Source of the DNA: JBJYKD01 sp049310025
GTDB taxonomy: Bacteria > Bacillota > Thermosediminibacteria > Thermosediminibacterales > Tepidanaerobacteraceae
Reading direction: 5' to 3'
Length of the DNA stretch: 30,330 nt
Assembly (NCBI RefSeq): GCF_049310025.1
Contig: NZ_JBJYKD010000034.1
Location: forward strand, 1 to 30,330
Shown here: positions 1 to 7,140 of the stretch, piece by piece
How the letters are laid out: every line of letters begins with the position of its first letter
How positions within the stretch are numbered: the first letter of the stretch is position 1
The notes under the pieces: model-generated
The model's database searches: none
Seen by the model: only the letters and a program-made list of their open reading frames with translations
Told to the model about the DNA's origin: nothing
Made by a program: the position numbers and the translations under genes

Positions 1-84
1 TTTCCAAAACATTCCTTATGAAATTTTCAAGGTTCGGGAAAAGAAGTAAAAAAGTAGGGTTTCTACACTAGAATCATAATTTAA

Positions 85-369
85 TTATGTAATAAAATAT
101 TCTCTACAGCTTCTGAATCTCCTTCCATATTTGTCCAACTGGCGGTTTTTCCGGCCCAACTGGCGAAAAGTCGTGTCTGAACGGCGGAAAATAGCCCCAT
201 CGGCTAACGAGAAACGCTGCCAGCCCCACATGTAATCTTCGCCGCAGAAGCTCGCCCAAGCCGCGTACACTGAAAAAGCCGCGCTTTTTGCGCGGCTGTG
301 TTTATTCAATGCTTCAAGAAAGCCTTCCCGTTTCCCTCTTTCTTCGGCATACTTGAACACATTTAGCAT
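85..369 (-). CDS. Hypothetical short ORF downstream of bioY (doubtful)
   Basis: I do not recognise this 94-residue reading frame. It has a good SD (GGGAGGAA, about 6 nt before the ATG) and starts 36 bp after the bioY stop, so translation is possible. The first 25 residues are charged and helix-like. Against it, a strong rho-independent terminator (272-297) lies inside the frame, so most transcripts from bioY should stop there. The Arg-rich C-terminal part runs through two copies of a 10-bp direct repeat. It may be a relic, a leader-like short peptide, or no gene at all. Confidence 0.25.
   Translation of the reverse strand: MLNVFKYAEERGKREGFLEALNKHSRAKSAAFSVYAAWASFCGEDYMWGWQRFSLADGAIFRRSDTTFRQLGRKNRQLDKYGRRFRSCREYFIT
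135..165. repeat. Direct repeat CCAACTGGCG, 21-bp period
   Basis: CCAACTGGCG occurs at 135-144 and again at 156-165, exactly 21 bp apart, or about two helical turns. A diverged third copy (AACGGCGGAAAA) follows about 20 bp later. The spacing would fit a protein-binding site, but the region may also be decayed mobile DNA. Nothing in the sequence decides between them. Confidence 0.4.
272..297 (-). terminator. Rho-independent terminator downstream of bioY
   Basis: A perfect 8-bp GC-rich stem (AGCCGCGC at 277-284, GCGCGGCT at 290-297, 5-nt loop) is followed on the minus strand by a run of T. It is placed to end the bioY transcript, about 110 bp past its stop codon. Confidence 0.75.
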
Positions 370-405
370 TCTAAATTCCTCCCATAAACCTTTATAAAAA
401 ATACC

Positions 406-948
406 TCAACCGGAAGAGGAAAACCTCATCACGGCCTCTCTTACCGGCATGCTTATAAATGCGGCAATAACGATTTTAACCATATCCAGGGGTATAAACG
501 GTAGAACGCCGGCATAAAACGCCTTTACCATGTTCAATCCGGTGACTGCAGATAGCTGAATCATGCCTAAAAAGTATATGATTACAAGACCTGCGAACAT
601 GGCAATAAAAGTCATTACCTTTTTATTCGATCGTGCATGTTCTATAATATAACCGATTAAAAAAGCCGCAATCGGAAATGCTATTATGTATCCGCCCCTA
701 GGGCCGGTTATTGACCCAAGACCACCCGTAAATCCTGCAAAGACAGGAATTCCAACGGCTCCCAGGAGATCGTATACCAGAATGGACAGGCCGCCGAGCC
801 TGCTGCCCAGTATAGCCCCTGCCATACATACCGCGAGCAGCTGAAACGTTATTGGAACCGGCGTAAAAGGAAGGGGAATGGATATCTGCGCCATTACCGA
901 CGTTATTGCCGCAAACAGCCCCACAAATGCCAAATCTTTGCTCTTCAA
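406..948 (-). CDS. bioY: Biotin transporter BioY (ECF S component)
   Basis: BioY is the membrane substrate-capture subunit of biotin ECF transporters. The 180-residue product has the family's usual size and is almost entirely hydrophobic, with about six membrane segments. Family signatures are visible: the N-terminal stretch with the ISIPLPFTPVPIT motif (about residues 23-35), the GGxGSITGPRGGYIIAF segment (about 75-91) and the C-terminal PFIPxDMVKI motif. The start is TTG at 948, preceded by AAGGAGAGG. No ECF ATPase or EcfT gene is adjacent, so it would work alone or with a shared module encoded elsewhere. Its divergence from bioB and the BirA-type operator over its leader indicate repression by biotin. 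Confidence 0.95.
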   Translation of the reverse strand: MKSKDLAFVGLFAAITSVMAQISIPLPFTPVPITFQLLAVCMAGAILGSRLGGLSILVYDLLGAVGIPVFAGFTGGLGSITGPRGGYIIAFPIAAFLIGYIIEHARSNKKVMTFIAMFAGLVIIYFLGMIQLSAVTGLNMVKAFYAGVLPFIPLDMVKIVIAAFISMPVREAVMRFSSSG

Positions 949-980
949 TTGTCAACCTCTCCTTCTTATAGAGTTTACAA
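949..980 (-). promoter_or_regulatory. BirA-type operator of bioY
   Basis: Read on the minus strand the site is TTGTAAACT-N14-GGTTGACAA. It matches the Firmicute BirA operator form TTGTTAACC-N14-16-GGTTAACAA with few changes and correct spacing. It covers the SD and lies just before the TTG start, downstream of the bioY promoter, so bound biotinyl-AMP-BirA would block elongation or initiation. Confidence 0.75.
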
Positions 981-985
981 ATATT

Positions 986-1014
986 ATAATACGCCGGTCC
1001 ATCGCTATTGTCAA
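986..1014 (-). promoter_or_regulatory. Sigma-A promoter of bioY
   Basis: On the minus strand: -35 TTGACA (1009-1014), 17-bp spacer, -10 TATTAT (986-991). The transcript would have a short leader carrying the operator and SD. Confidence 0.75.
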
Positions 1015-1117
1015 GGGTTTCTTCTGTTACGCAGCTATTCTCCGATAAACATAATTTTAAAATTATTCTATAATCAATGCCGTCACCGCAGTGGAAAAGA
1101 ATATGCGGGGCTGTTAT

Positions 1118-1149
1118 ATGTAAACCAAAATATTTTCATATGTTGACAA
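1118..1149 (+). promoter_or_regulatory. BirA-type operator of bioB
   Basis: The site reads ATGTAAACC-N14-TGTTGACAA, with the same spacing and half-site pattern as the operator in front of bioY. Its right half overlaps the -35 hexamer of the bioB promoter, which suits direct occlusion of RNA polymerase. Confidence 0.7.
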
Positions 1150-1171
1150 TTATTAAAAAGTATTATATGTT
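1143..1171 (+). promoter_or_regulatory. Sigma-A promoter of bioB
   Basis: -35 TTGACA (1143-1148), 17-bp spacer, -10 TATGTT (1166-1171). It overlaps the BirA-type operator. The bioB SD (GGGGG at about 1184-1188) follows. Confidence 0.7.
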
Positions 1172-1194
1172 TAAAAGAAAAAAGGGGGTTTTGT

Positions 1195-2181
1195 ATGGGG
1201 GAATATTATTCTGACATAATTAGGATCGGTGACAGGGTGCTGGCGGGCGGAGATATTACATACGATGAAGCCGTCATGCTGGGCAGGGCAACGGGCAGCG
1301 ACATATTTTTGATGTGCGGATTTGCCAGCGAGATAAGGGAGAAGTTTGCCGGCAATAAGGTAGACCTGTGTTCGGTGATCAACGCTAAATCGGGGAACTG
1401 CCCCGAAGACTGCGCATTTTGCTCGCAGTCCGCCTACCATAAAACCGATGTAAGATGTTATCCTTTAATGAGCGAAGATGAGATTGTAGAACAGGCCATT
1501 CAAAGGGAAAAGAACGGAGCCAGACACTGTGATATAGCCACCAGCGGTTTGGGGTATAATGGGGATGAAGAAGAGTTTGAAAGAATTTTAAGAGCATTCA
1601 AAAAAATGAAAGAAAAGACCAATCTCAAACTGTGCGCGTGTCTCGGTACCCTTACAAGGAAGGCGGCACAGAGGCTGGCGGAAGCGGGCGTGGAGCGCTA
1701 TAACCACAACCTGGAAACGGCGAGGAGTTTTTTCCATAATATAGTTACGACCCATACGTACGACGAGAGAATTGAGACCATAAAATACGCTAAGGAAGCC
1801 GGGATGGAAGTATGTTCCGGCATGATAATCGGGATGGGCGAGACCATGGAACAGCGCATTGAACACACATTTTTATTAAAAGAACTGGATGTGGACGCAG
1901 TACCTGTAAATGTACTAAACCCGGTTAAAGGCACAAGATTGGAAGGCGCAAAACCACTCCCACCGCTGGAGATAATTAAGACTTTTGCTATAATAAGGTT
2001 CATATTGCCGAAAAAGAACATAAGATACGCAGGCGGCAGGGAGGTCAACCTGAGGAGCCTGCAGCCCTTGGGCTTTGTCGCCGGGTTAAACGGAATGCTC
2101 ACAGGAAATTACCTGACGACCCGGGGCCAGGGATCGGATAAGGACATGCAAATGCTGGAAGATTTACAATTAGCCTACTGA
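1195..2181 (+). CDS. bioB: Biotin synthase BioB
   Basis: BioB is a radical SAM enzyme that inserts sulfur into dethiobiotin, the last step of biotin synthesis. The 328-residue length is normal. The radical SAM motif CxxxCxxC is at C69, C73 and C76 (GNCPEDCAFCSQ). The family motif ERYNHNLETA follows at about 168-177, and the C-terminal GGREVNLRSLQPLGF segment, which supplies cluster ligands, is intact. The ATG at 1195 follows a GGGGG SD. No bioA, bioD, bioF or bioW lies in the window. With bioY divergent, the cell may import biotin or dethiobiotin, or the other genes may be elsewhere. Confidence 0.97.
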   Translation: MGEYYSDIIRIGDRVLAGGDITYDEAVMLGRATGSDIFLMCGFASEIREKFAGNKVDLCSVINAKSGNCPEDCAFCSQSAYHKTDVRCYPLMSEDEIVEQAIQREKNGARHCDIATSGLGYNGDEEEFERILRAFKKMKEKTNLKLCACLGTLTRKAAQRLAEAGVERYNHNLETARSFFHNIVTTHTYDERIETIKYAKEAGMEVCSGMIIGMGETMEQRIEHTFLLKELDVDAVPVNVLNPVKGTRLEGAKPLPPLEIIKTFAIIRFILPKKNIRYAGGREVNLRSLQPLGFVAGLNGMLTGNYLTTRGQGSDKDMQMLEDLQLAY

Positions 2182-2208
2182 AAGATGCACCAAAATGTGC
2201 ATCTTTTT
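2181..2208 (+). terminator. Terminator of bioB
   Basis: A 10-bp stem (AAAGATGCAC at 2181-2190 with GTGCATCTTT at 2197-2206, 6-nt loop) ends in a T run. It starts at the bioB stop codon. It could act weakly in the other direction for the convergent response-regulator gene. Confidence 0.8.
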
Positions 2209-2242
2209 CATTCGTTCAGCAAGCTTCAAGACCCCACTCTCA

Positions 2243-2959
2243 TCAAAATCTGTATTTTTCTTTCAAAAACTGGTATTTGCCCTTGCTCATGTAGGCCTTT
2301 TTGTCGTAGTTGTAAAAGCTTATTTCGTAGGAGTCGCCCAGGTTTTCTATCCGCTCTATCATGTCCATATTTATGATATACGATTTATGCACCCTGTAAA
2401 AGTTGCCGTTTAAATCCGATTCGATGGTTTTTAAGTTGTCCCCGCAACGGTATACTCCTTTTTTTGTGTGTATTACCGTCTCCCTGCCAACCCGCTCTAT
2501 AAAGATGATTTCCCCGGCGTTAAGGAACAGGATGCCGTTCTCTATCTTTACGGGGAGTTTGCCGGCGGATTTTAATTTGTTTTCCAGCAGGTCGTTTTCA
2601 ATCCTGGCGGCCAGGTTGTAGACGGTCTCGCGAAAGCGCTCCACGTCTATGGGCTTTATTATGTAATCGTAGGGGTGGACCACAAAGGATTCGGTGGCGT
2701 AGTCCGGGTAGCCGGTAATAAATACTATGGACACGCGGGGGTTCAGAGCCGCCGCTATCCTGGCCACTTCGATGCCGTCTATGTCGGGCAGATCGATATC
2801 CATAAGCAGTATGTGGGGCGCCTGGCTTTTGATTATTTCCACGGCTTCGCCGCCGCTTTTCGCCTGGTAGATTTCTTCCACCAGGGGGTTTTCCTTTAAA
2901 AGCCTGCATATCATGGCAAGGGTGTTTTTTTCATCTTCGCAGACGAGAATATTCGCCAT
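2243..2959 (-). CDS. LytTR-family response regulator (Agr-like)
   Basis: The 238-residue product has a receiver domain (about 1-120) with acidic residues E8 and D9, the phosphoacceptor D54 in LLMDIDLPDIDG, and the conserved Lys in DYIIKP near 102. A LytTR DNA-binding domain (about 135-235) follows, recognisable by ENGILFLNAGEIIFIE and the FYRVHKSYIINMDMIERI motif. This is the architecture of AgrA, VirR and LytR, which bind direct repeats upstream of target genes. It is the last gene of the minus-strand operon with an AgrB-like peptidase and a GHKL kinase, 23 bp after the agrB-like stop, so the kinase is its likely partner. The targets cannot be read from the window. Confidence 0.93.
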   Translation of the reverse strand: MANILVCEDEKNTLAMICRLLKENPLVEEIYQAKSGGEAVEIIKSQAPHILLMDIDLPDIDGIEVARIAAALNPRVSIVFITGYPDYATESFVVHPYDYIIKPIDVERFRETVYNLAARIENDLLENKLKSAGKLPVKIENGILFLNAGEIIFIERVGRETVIHTKKGVYRCGDNLKTIESDLNGNFYRVHKSYIINMDMIERIENLGDSYEISFYNYDKKAYMSKGKYQFLKEKYRF

Positions 2960-2982
2960 AATCTGATCCCTTTCACAAATTT

Positions 2983-3579
2983 TTAATGATAGGAGGCTTT
3001 AAGGAGCCTGTATCCGAAGGGCGTCACAAAAAGCATCTCTTCAACGACTCCGAGGAATACGGCCTCAAGGTAGTTGGCTCTGCCGGCAAGGTAAAGGGCG
3101 TTGGTCAGGATGAACACGGCCCCCAGTATAATCATCGTCATCCCCTTCAACCGCTCCCTGGTGCGTCCGTCGGAAACCGCCTTTTTTTCGGTCCCCGCCG
3201 GCACCCACTTTAATGTAATGAACAGGCTCAATACAAGCCAAAGATTGTTCACCCATATCAAAATATCCGCCGGGAAAGCCGCGTATTTTACTACAAGGCC
3301 GTTCGCCAAGAACATGGCGACCCCCGTTATGTAGCACATGCCGTAAGTCTTGCAGTGGACCCCGCCGGCGAAGTGCCGGAGCAGGGCAAATGCCGCGAGG
3401 CTTGCCATGGTTTCGGGAAATGTTTTCAGCAGAATGGAAAAAAACACTATGGAACAGAATTTAAACAAACTTCCCAGCATGATTTGAAGGCCGTATTCGA
3501 GTATTTCCGGTTCGAACCGTTCAGATTTTAACTCTTTTACAATTATCCGGGACAGCATCCGCGAACAGCTTTGAAGCAT
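2983..3579 (-). CDS. AgrB-like membrane peptidase (accessory gene regulator B family)
   Basis: AgrB is a membrane cysteine endopeptidase that trims and cyclises a peptide pheromone precursor (AgrD). The motif RHFAGGVHCKTYGMC gives H75 and C82, seven residues apart, the same spacing as the S. aureus catalytic pair H77/C84. Several hydrophobic segments surround it, and the length of 198 residues is normal. I chose the ATG at 3579 because AAAGGTGG lies about 5 nt upstream and MLQSCSRMLSRIIVKEL is a typical AgrB N-terminus. A longer frame to 3645 is possible but would overlap the kinase by 125 bp. Even with this start it overlaps the kinase 3' end by 59 bp. No agrD-like gene adjoins it. Confidence 0.88.
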   Translation of the reverse strand: MLQSCSRMLSRIIVKELKSERFEPEILEYGLQIMLGSLFKFCSIVFFSILLKTFPETMASLAAFALLRHFAGGVHCKTYGMCYITGVAMFLANGLVVKYAAFPADILIWVNNLWLVLSLFITLKWVPAGTEKKAVSDGRTRERLKGMTMIILGAVFILTNALYLAGRANYLEAVFLGVVEEMLFVTPFGYRLLKASYH

Positions 3580-4420
3580 ATAAACCACCTTTCTTTGGAA
3601 TGCGTAATATAAAAGACGTAAGTTTATCATCGGAGGCAATTTCAATCCTGCCGCCGCAACCGTCGACTATTTTTTTCACCACGTAAAGCCCGTAACCTCT
3701 TATTCCCCTGTTTTTGGTGCTGAACCCGGGGTCAAATATTCTGGCAAAATCCGCGTCCTTGATTGCAGGGCCGTTGTTGGAAATGGTAAATACGTAATAT
3801 TTATCATCTCTCTGCAGGTCGAAAGTGATCTGCCGGTCTCCGTCTTTTTGCATAACCGCCTCGATGGCGTTGTCCAGAATATTGCCTATGACCGTCGAAA
3901 GCTCCCAGGAACTGAGCTTTGCGTCTTTTACCCTCACACCGCCGGTATTTATTTTAAAACTGATGTTGTTTCTCCCCGCAGCTTCCATTTTTACATTCAG
4001 CACGGCCGTCAGCACCGTATCTCCCAGCCTCAGCAGTTCCCCGGTGCTCCGGTAACCGCCGGCGATGCCGTTTACGTACTTTTTTAATTCCTCGTACTCT
4101 TCCGTGTAGAGCATGGCCTGAATGGTCTGTATGTGCTTTGAGTGCTGATGTCTTTCGCTCTTTAAGGTATTCAGCAGCTCTTCCACGTCTTTTAGGTGGG
4201 AATTTGCGGCCTCAAGTTCCGCTTCTTTTCTTGAGTAATATTCCACATATCTCAGGGCAAAGCAGAGCATGACTATCATCAACGCCAGAGACAATGTTAT
4301 AAAAGGCAGGTTTTTGTAAAAAAGCCCGGTATCCGAGGCGAACATTATTTGATTTAACATCAGGACGATCATCAGCTGGAACGTCACGGTGAATATGATA
4401 ATCAGGTTTTTCCTGTTCAT
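3521..4420 (-). CDS. GHKL sensor histidine kinase (AgrC-like)
   Basis: The 299-residue product has only two membrane segments (about 6-26 and 38-57), a coiled-coil-like linker (62-90), and the HPK10-type phosphoacceptor motif ERHQHSKHIQ with H91 as the probable site. The GHKL ATPase domain has an N box (NILDNAIEAV, N180 and N184) and a G box (GIRGYGLYVVKKI, 239-251). AgrC normally has six or seven membrane helices. Here the sensor part is short, and the preceding gene encodes a separate five-helix protein. The ATG at 4420 lies just after that gene's TAA (TAA-A-ATG) and has a GGGGG SD. The last 20 or so residues are encoded by sequence shared with the agrB-like gene. Confidence 0.9.
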   Translation of the reverse strand: MNRKNLIIIFTVTFQLMIVLMLNQIMFASDTGLFYKNLPFITLSLALMIVMLCFALRYVEYYSRKEAELEAANSHLKDVEELLNTLKSERHQHSKHIQTIQAMLYTEEYEELKKYVNGIAGGYRSTGELLRLGDTVLTAVLNVKMEAAGRNNISFKINTGGVRVKDAKLSSWELSTVIGNILDNAIEAVMQKDGDRQITFDLQRDDKYYVFTISNNGPAIKDADFARIFDPGFSTKNRGIRGYGLYVVKKIVDGCGGRIEIASDDKLTSFILRIPKKGGLYASKLFADAVPDNCKRVKI

Positions 4421-4421
4421 T

Positions 4422-4892
4422 TTACATCCCCCGGCTGCTATTTGCATATAAATGAACAATCCAAAATGTAATCCCGGCTACAGGTATGAACAGTATTACG
4501 GTTAACCATGGATATTGCTCGAAAACATCCGCTTTTAGATGTAACATGATAAAAATTGATAAAATAATCACATGCTGGATCAGCCCGTAAAGTACCGACA
4601 CCACAAATACGGGCATAAAACAGGCCCGGAATTTTTTTCTACACAACAGGCTGAATAATAGAGCAAGAGCCAGAATAAGAATAATGGTATGCAGGCTGGC
4701 CAGAAAATGCTGTTCAAATCGAACGGTTATGTTCCTGACAAAAAAAGTAATAAAGCCGTAAATTATGGATGCCAGAAGGATCTGCCTGTAATTCACTTCT
4801 TTTTCATCCATTATTTTTAAGGCCAGTATTATAATAAGAAAGGCTTCCGGTATGGATTCAAAGGCAGCAACATACCACGGAATGGGAAACAT
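4422..4892 (-). CDS. Five-helix membrane protein of the Agr-like operon, possible detached sensor module
   Basis: I do not recognise a named family. The 156 residues form about five hydrophobic helices (roughly 13-30, 38-55, 63-85, 91-115, 126-147) joined by short polar loops, with no catalytic motif. The SD is AGGAGG, 7 nt before the ATG. Its stop is separated by one base from the start codon of the two-helix histidine kinase, so the two are probably translationally coupled. This resembles the multi-helix sensor half of AgrC or of BlpH/ComD-type kinases carried as a separate polypeptide. That is inference from topology and position, not a sequence match. It is the first gene of the operon. 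Confidence 0.6.
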   Translation of the reverse strand: MFPIPWYVAAFESIPEAFLIIILALKIMDEKEVNYRQILLASIIYGFITFFVRNITVRFEQHFLASLHTIILILALALLFSLLCRKKFRACFMPVFVVSVLYGLIQHVIILSIFIMLHLKADVFEQYPWLTVILFIPVAGITFWIVHLYANSSRGM

Positions 4893-4991
4893 AAAGATTC
4901 CTCCTGCTGCTTTTCATCGATAGTTTCTTATATGCGGCAGACCCGTTGTTATATATATTCTGAAAAATATGCGGTTTTCCTCCTCCGCCTT

Positions 4992-5028
4992 AAAAAAATT
5001 TCAGCTGTCGACCAAACAGGTCAACAGC
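4992..5028 (-). terminator. Terminator after the SipL-like gene
   Basis: A 10-bp stem with one G-U pair (5004-5013 with 5019-5028, loop AAACA) is followed on the minus strand, after five bases, by seven T (4992-4998). It separates the spore gene from the Agr-like operon. Confidence 0.65.
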
Positions 5029-5048
5029 CTTTTCAGCCGGATGGGCTG

Positions 5049-6680
5049 TTAAAACATTCGCCGGGGAATAACCAGTTGCTGGCCGGGCATTATGCTGTCG
5101 GGGTTTGCGATGTTGTTGGCTTTAACTATGGCTTCTATGGTGACGTTATACCTCTTGGCTATCTTCCAGAGGGTATCCCCCCTCTGGACGATGTATATGG
5201 TCATGGATGGCTTTTCCTGTTCCTTCTTTTCCTTTTCTTCTTCGGGTATCTCTTCTTCTTCCGGCTCTTCCACATCCACCACTACTTCAAGCTGCACCAT
5301 CTGGGTGACCTTGGCGGTCAGGCGCAGGACGGCCCGGACTTCAAACTCCCTGGTGTTCGGGGCCGTCACTGAAGCCGAGCAGTGCTCCACATCCACGTCA
5401 AAATCAAGGGTCATATCCTCTTTGGCACCGGGGATTTCCACAAATGTGGTGAAAGGCACCCTGCGTTCCAGGAAGTGCACCGGCTGCAGCGGCGGAGTAT
5501 CCACGGCGGCCACATAAAGGATCTCAATAATCAGGGTCCCCTCGACAATTACCTTGTTGTCGATGATCCTGGCTTCTTCCACCTCAGCCCTGCAGTTGGC
5601 CTTGAAAATCTGTTCAATGTTGGGCTTCTGAGCTTCTTCAATGGTAAGGTCTTCTTTTACTATAACCTGGTTTTCATCTTCACCGATGACCTGGTCCACC
5701 TTCAGCAGAGTCTTTTCAACTTCCAGCCTCTCGGAAGGGCTGAACAGGTCTACTATGACATTCAGGACCTTTGTCTCAAATACCTTGGCCCTTATCCGGA
5801 GGATGGCCTCCACTGTTATGGTGTTTTCATCCTTCCGGCGGCCGCGAATCGCTTCCACTTCCACTCTGACCAGTTTGGACATGCCCTCTTTTGCTCCGGG
5901 TATCTCCACAAACTGGGTAAACCGCACCGTTACCTCGGCGAAGTGCACCGGCTGCAGCGGCGGCTCCTCCACGGCGGCCACATACAGTATACCCACTTCC
6001 AGGTCTCCCTCTATAATGACCTTGTCGTCTATGATTTTTACTTCAAGGGTGGCATTGTTGACCCGCCCTTCAACTTTTATTATCTGTTCTATATTGGGCT
6101 TGCCCGGCGGCAGGTCTACATCGCTCTTTACAATGTTCTGGGCTCTTGCCTCACCCACCACGTCGTCCACGCGGATGGACTTCCTCAGTATCTGCAGGTC
6201 GGCCGGACCCGCGGCGTCTATTACAATCTCAATCTCCACCCTCTGGGTCACCTTGACGAATACTTCCAGTATAAACCTCACCTGGATCTGGCGGCGTTCA
6301 TTGTCCACCACGTTAAACTGGATGTGCTCTATCTTGGCTTTTACCCTTACGTCCATGTTTTTCTTCGCTCCGGGGATTTTTGCAAATGTGCTGAAGTCCA
6401 CCGAACCGTCCACCACATGCACCGGCTGCAGCGGCCTGCCTTCGGGGGCAATTGCCACATACATGACCTTAACATCGATGGAACCCTCGACAATGACCTT
6501 ACCGTCCAGGATGTTTGTTTCGAGGCTCTGGTTGTTCAAATCGGCTTCAACGGAGATAACCTGCAGGACCGCCGGCTTTTCCGCCGGAACACGTATAATT
6601 CCTTCAACCACGGTCTGGGTTTTTTCTTCGCCTACCACCTGATCCACCCTTACCCGTTCTTTGGTCAATCTAACGCCCAT
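5049..6680 (-). CDS. sipL: SipL-like spore coat morphogenetic protein: three SPOCS (DUF3794) modules plus LysM
   Basis: The 543 residues contain three successive SPOCS modules (about 8-153, 165-312, 324-468). Each has the pattern VDxVxGE, ILYVAxV(x)PPLQPVHF and IPGAKxxM. A Glu/Lys-rich linker (470-492) leads to a C-terminal LysM domain (494-540, YIVQRGDTLWKIAKRYNV). This is the layout of C. difficile SipL, whose LysM domain binds SpoIVA and links the coat to the forespore. In that species sipL lies close to yabG, as here. The SD AAAGGAGG precedes the ATG by 6 nt. The three modules also share near-identical DNA (CACCGGCTGCAGCGGC at about 5479, 5945 and 6420), a sign of internal duplication. 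Orthology is likely; the function is inferred. Confidence 0.85.
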   Translation of the reverse strand: MGVRLTKERVRVDQVVGEEKTQTVVEGIIRVPAEKPAVLQVISVEADLNNQSLETNILDGKVIVEGSIDVKVMYVAIAPEGRPLQPVHVVDGSVDFSTFAKIPGAKKNMDVRVKAKIEHIQFNVVDNERRQIQVRFILEVFVKVTQRVEIEIVIDAAGPADLQILRKSIRVDDVVGEARAQNIVKSDVDLPPGKPNIEQIIKVEGRVNNATLEVKIIDDKVIIEGDLEVGILYVAAVEEPPLQPVHFAEVTVRFTQFVEIPGAKEGMSKLVRVEVEAIRGRRKDENTITVEAILRIRAKVFETKVLNVIVDLFSPSERLEVEKTLLKVDQVIGEDENQVIVKEDLTIEEAQKPNIEQIFKANCRAEVEEARIIDNKVIVEGTLIIEILYVAAVDTPPLQPVHFLERRVPFTTFVEIPGAKEDMTLDFDVDVEHCSASVTAPNTREFEVRAVLRLTAKVTQMVQLEVVVDVEEPEEEEIPEEEKEKKEQEKPSMTIYIVQRGDTLWKIAKRYNVTIEAIVKANNIANPDSIMPGQQLVIPRRMF

Positions 6681-6721
6681 TTTTATCCTCCTTTCCTTTA
6701 AAAATGCTCTTTTACTCTAAT

Positions 6722-6748
6722 AATATATGAGAAGTTTTCTAAATATGT
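6722..6748 (-). promoter_or_regulatory. Candidate mother-cell sigma (E/K) promoter of the SipL-like gene
   Basis: On the minus strand CATATATTA (6721-6729) fits the -10 of sigma-E (CATAYAHT) and sigma-K (CATANNNTA). ACATATT (6742-6748) resembles the sigma-E -35, but the 12-bp spacing is short of the usual 14-15. The match is therefore partial. Confidence 0.35.
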
Positions 6749-6771
6749 TACTCAAGCAAAAAAGGACAAAA

Positions 6772-6984
6772 TCAGCCGTTTTCCCCTTCCCTCCCGTTGC
6801 CGGGAGGCGGCCCTGTATCAGAAGGTGCCGCTCCCGGTTTCCCTGCGGGAATTTTTTCGCCCGGGACCCGACCGGCTTTATCGTCAATTAATTTAAATCG
6901 ATCTTCATTGAAGAGTTTTCTCAAGAAGAGATAATAAGCCACAAGCGCCACTCCCATAATTATGAGAAAACCCAGTACGGCCAT
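6772..6984 (-). CDS. Small single-pass membrane protein with Pro/Gly-rich tail
   Basis: This 70-residue product has one N-terminal membrane helix (about 3-20), a short charged stretch (RKLFNEDRFKLIDD), and a Pro/Gly/Ala-rich, low-complexity C-terminus ending in NGREGENG. A strong SD (GGGAGGGGAG) precedes the ATG. I see no known family or catalytic motif. It sits between two likely envelope genes (SipL-like and CAP-domain) and could be a spore-membrane peptide, but that rests only on position. Confidence 0.6.
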   Translation of the reverse strand: MAVLGFLIIMGVALVAYYLFLRKLFNEDRFKLIDDKAGRVPGEKIPAGKPGAAPSDTGPPPGNGREGENG

Positions 6985-7106
6985 TCACTCCCCTCCCTTC
7001 TCGAATCCGGCGTCGTTATAAAACTTTATAAAACCTTCATAAATCCCGCCTATAATATTAACCGCGTCTAATTTATTATATGTGCTTTGCACTCAGGGAG
7101 TTCCAC

Positions 7107-7130
7107 AAAAAAAAAAGAGGCCTGCGCCTC
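7107..7130 (-). terminator. Terminator downstream of the CAP-domain gene
   Basis: On the minus strand GAGGC-GCAG-GCCTC is followed by ten T residues. It lies beyond the DnaA-box cluster, so transcripts of the CAP gene would run through that cluster before ending. Confidence 0.75.
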
Positions 7131-7140
7131 TGCCTCTTAT

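Noticed and set aside
4893..4925. Short ORF starting MKSSRRNLY before the five-helix protein, considered as AgrD
   Set aside because: It has no SD, no amphipathic helix and no Cys followed by an acidic tail; it overlaps the next gene out of frame.
5382..6701. Long plus-strand ORF (439 codons), with others at 4932-5372 and 5641-6642
   Set aside because: They are antisense to the SipL-like gene. The minus-strand frame has clear SPOCS and LysM domains and a strong SD; the plus-strand frames are low-complexity products of its codon use.
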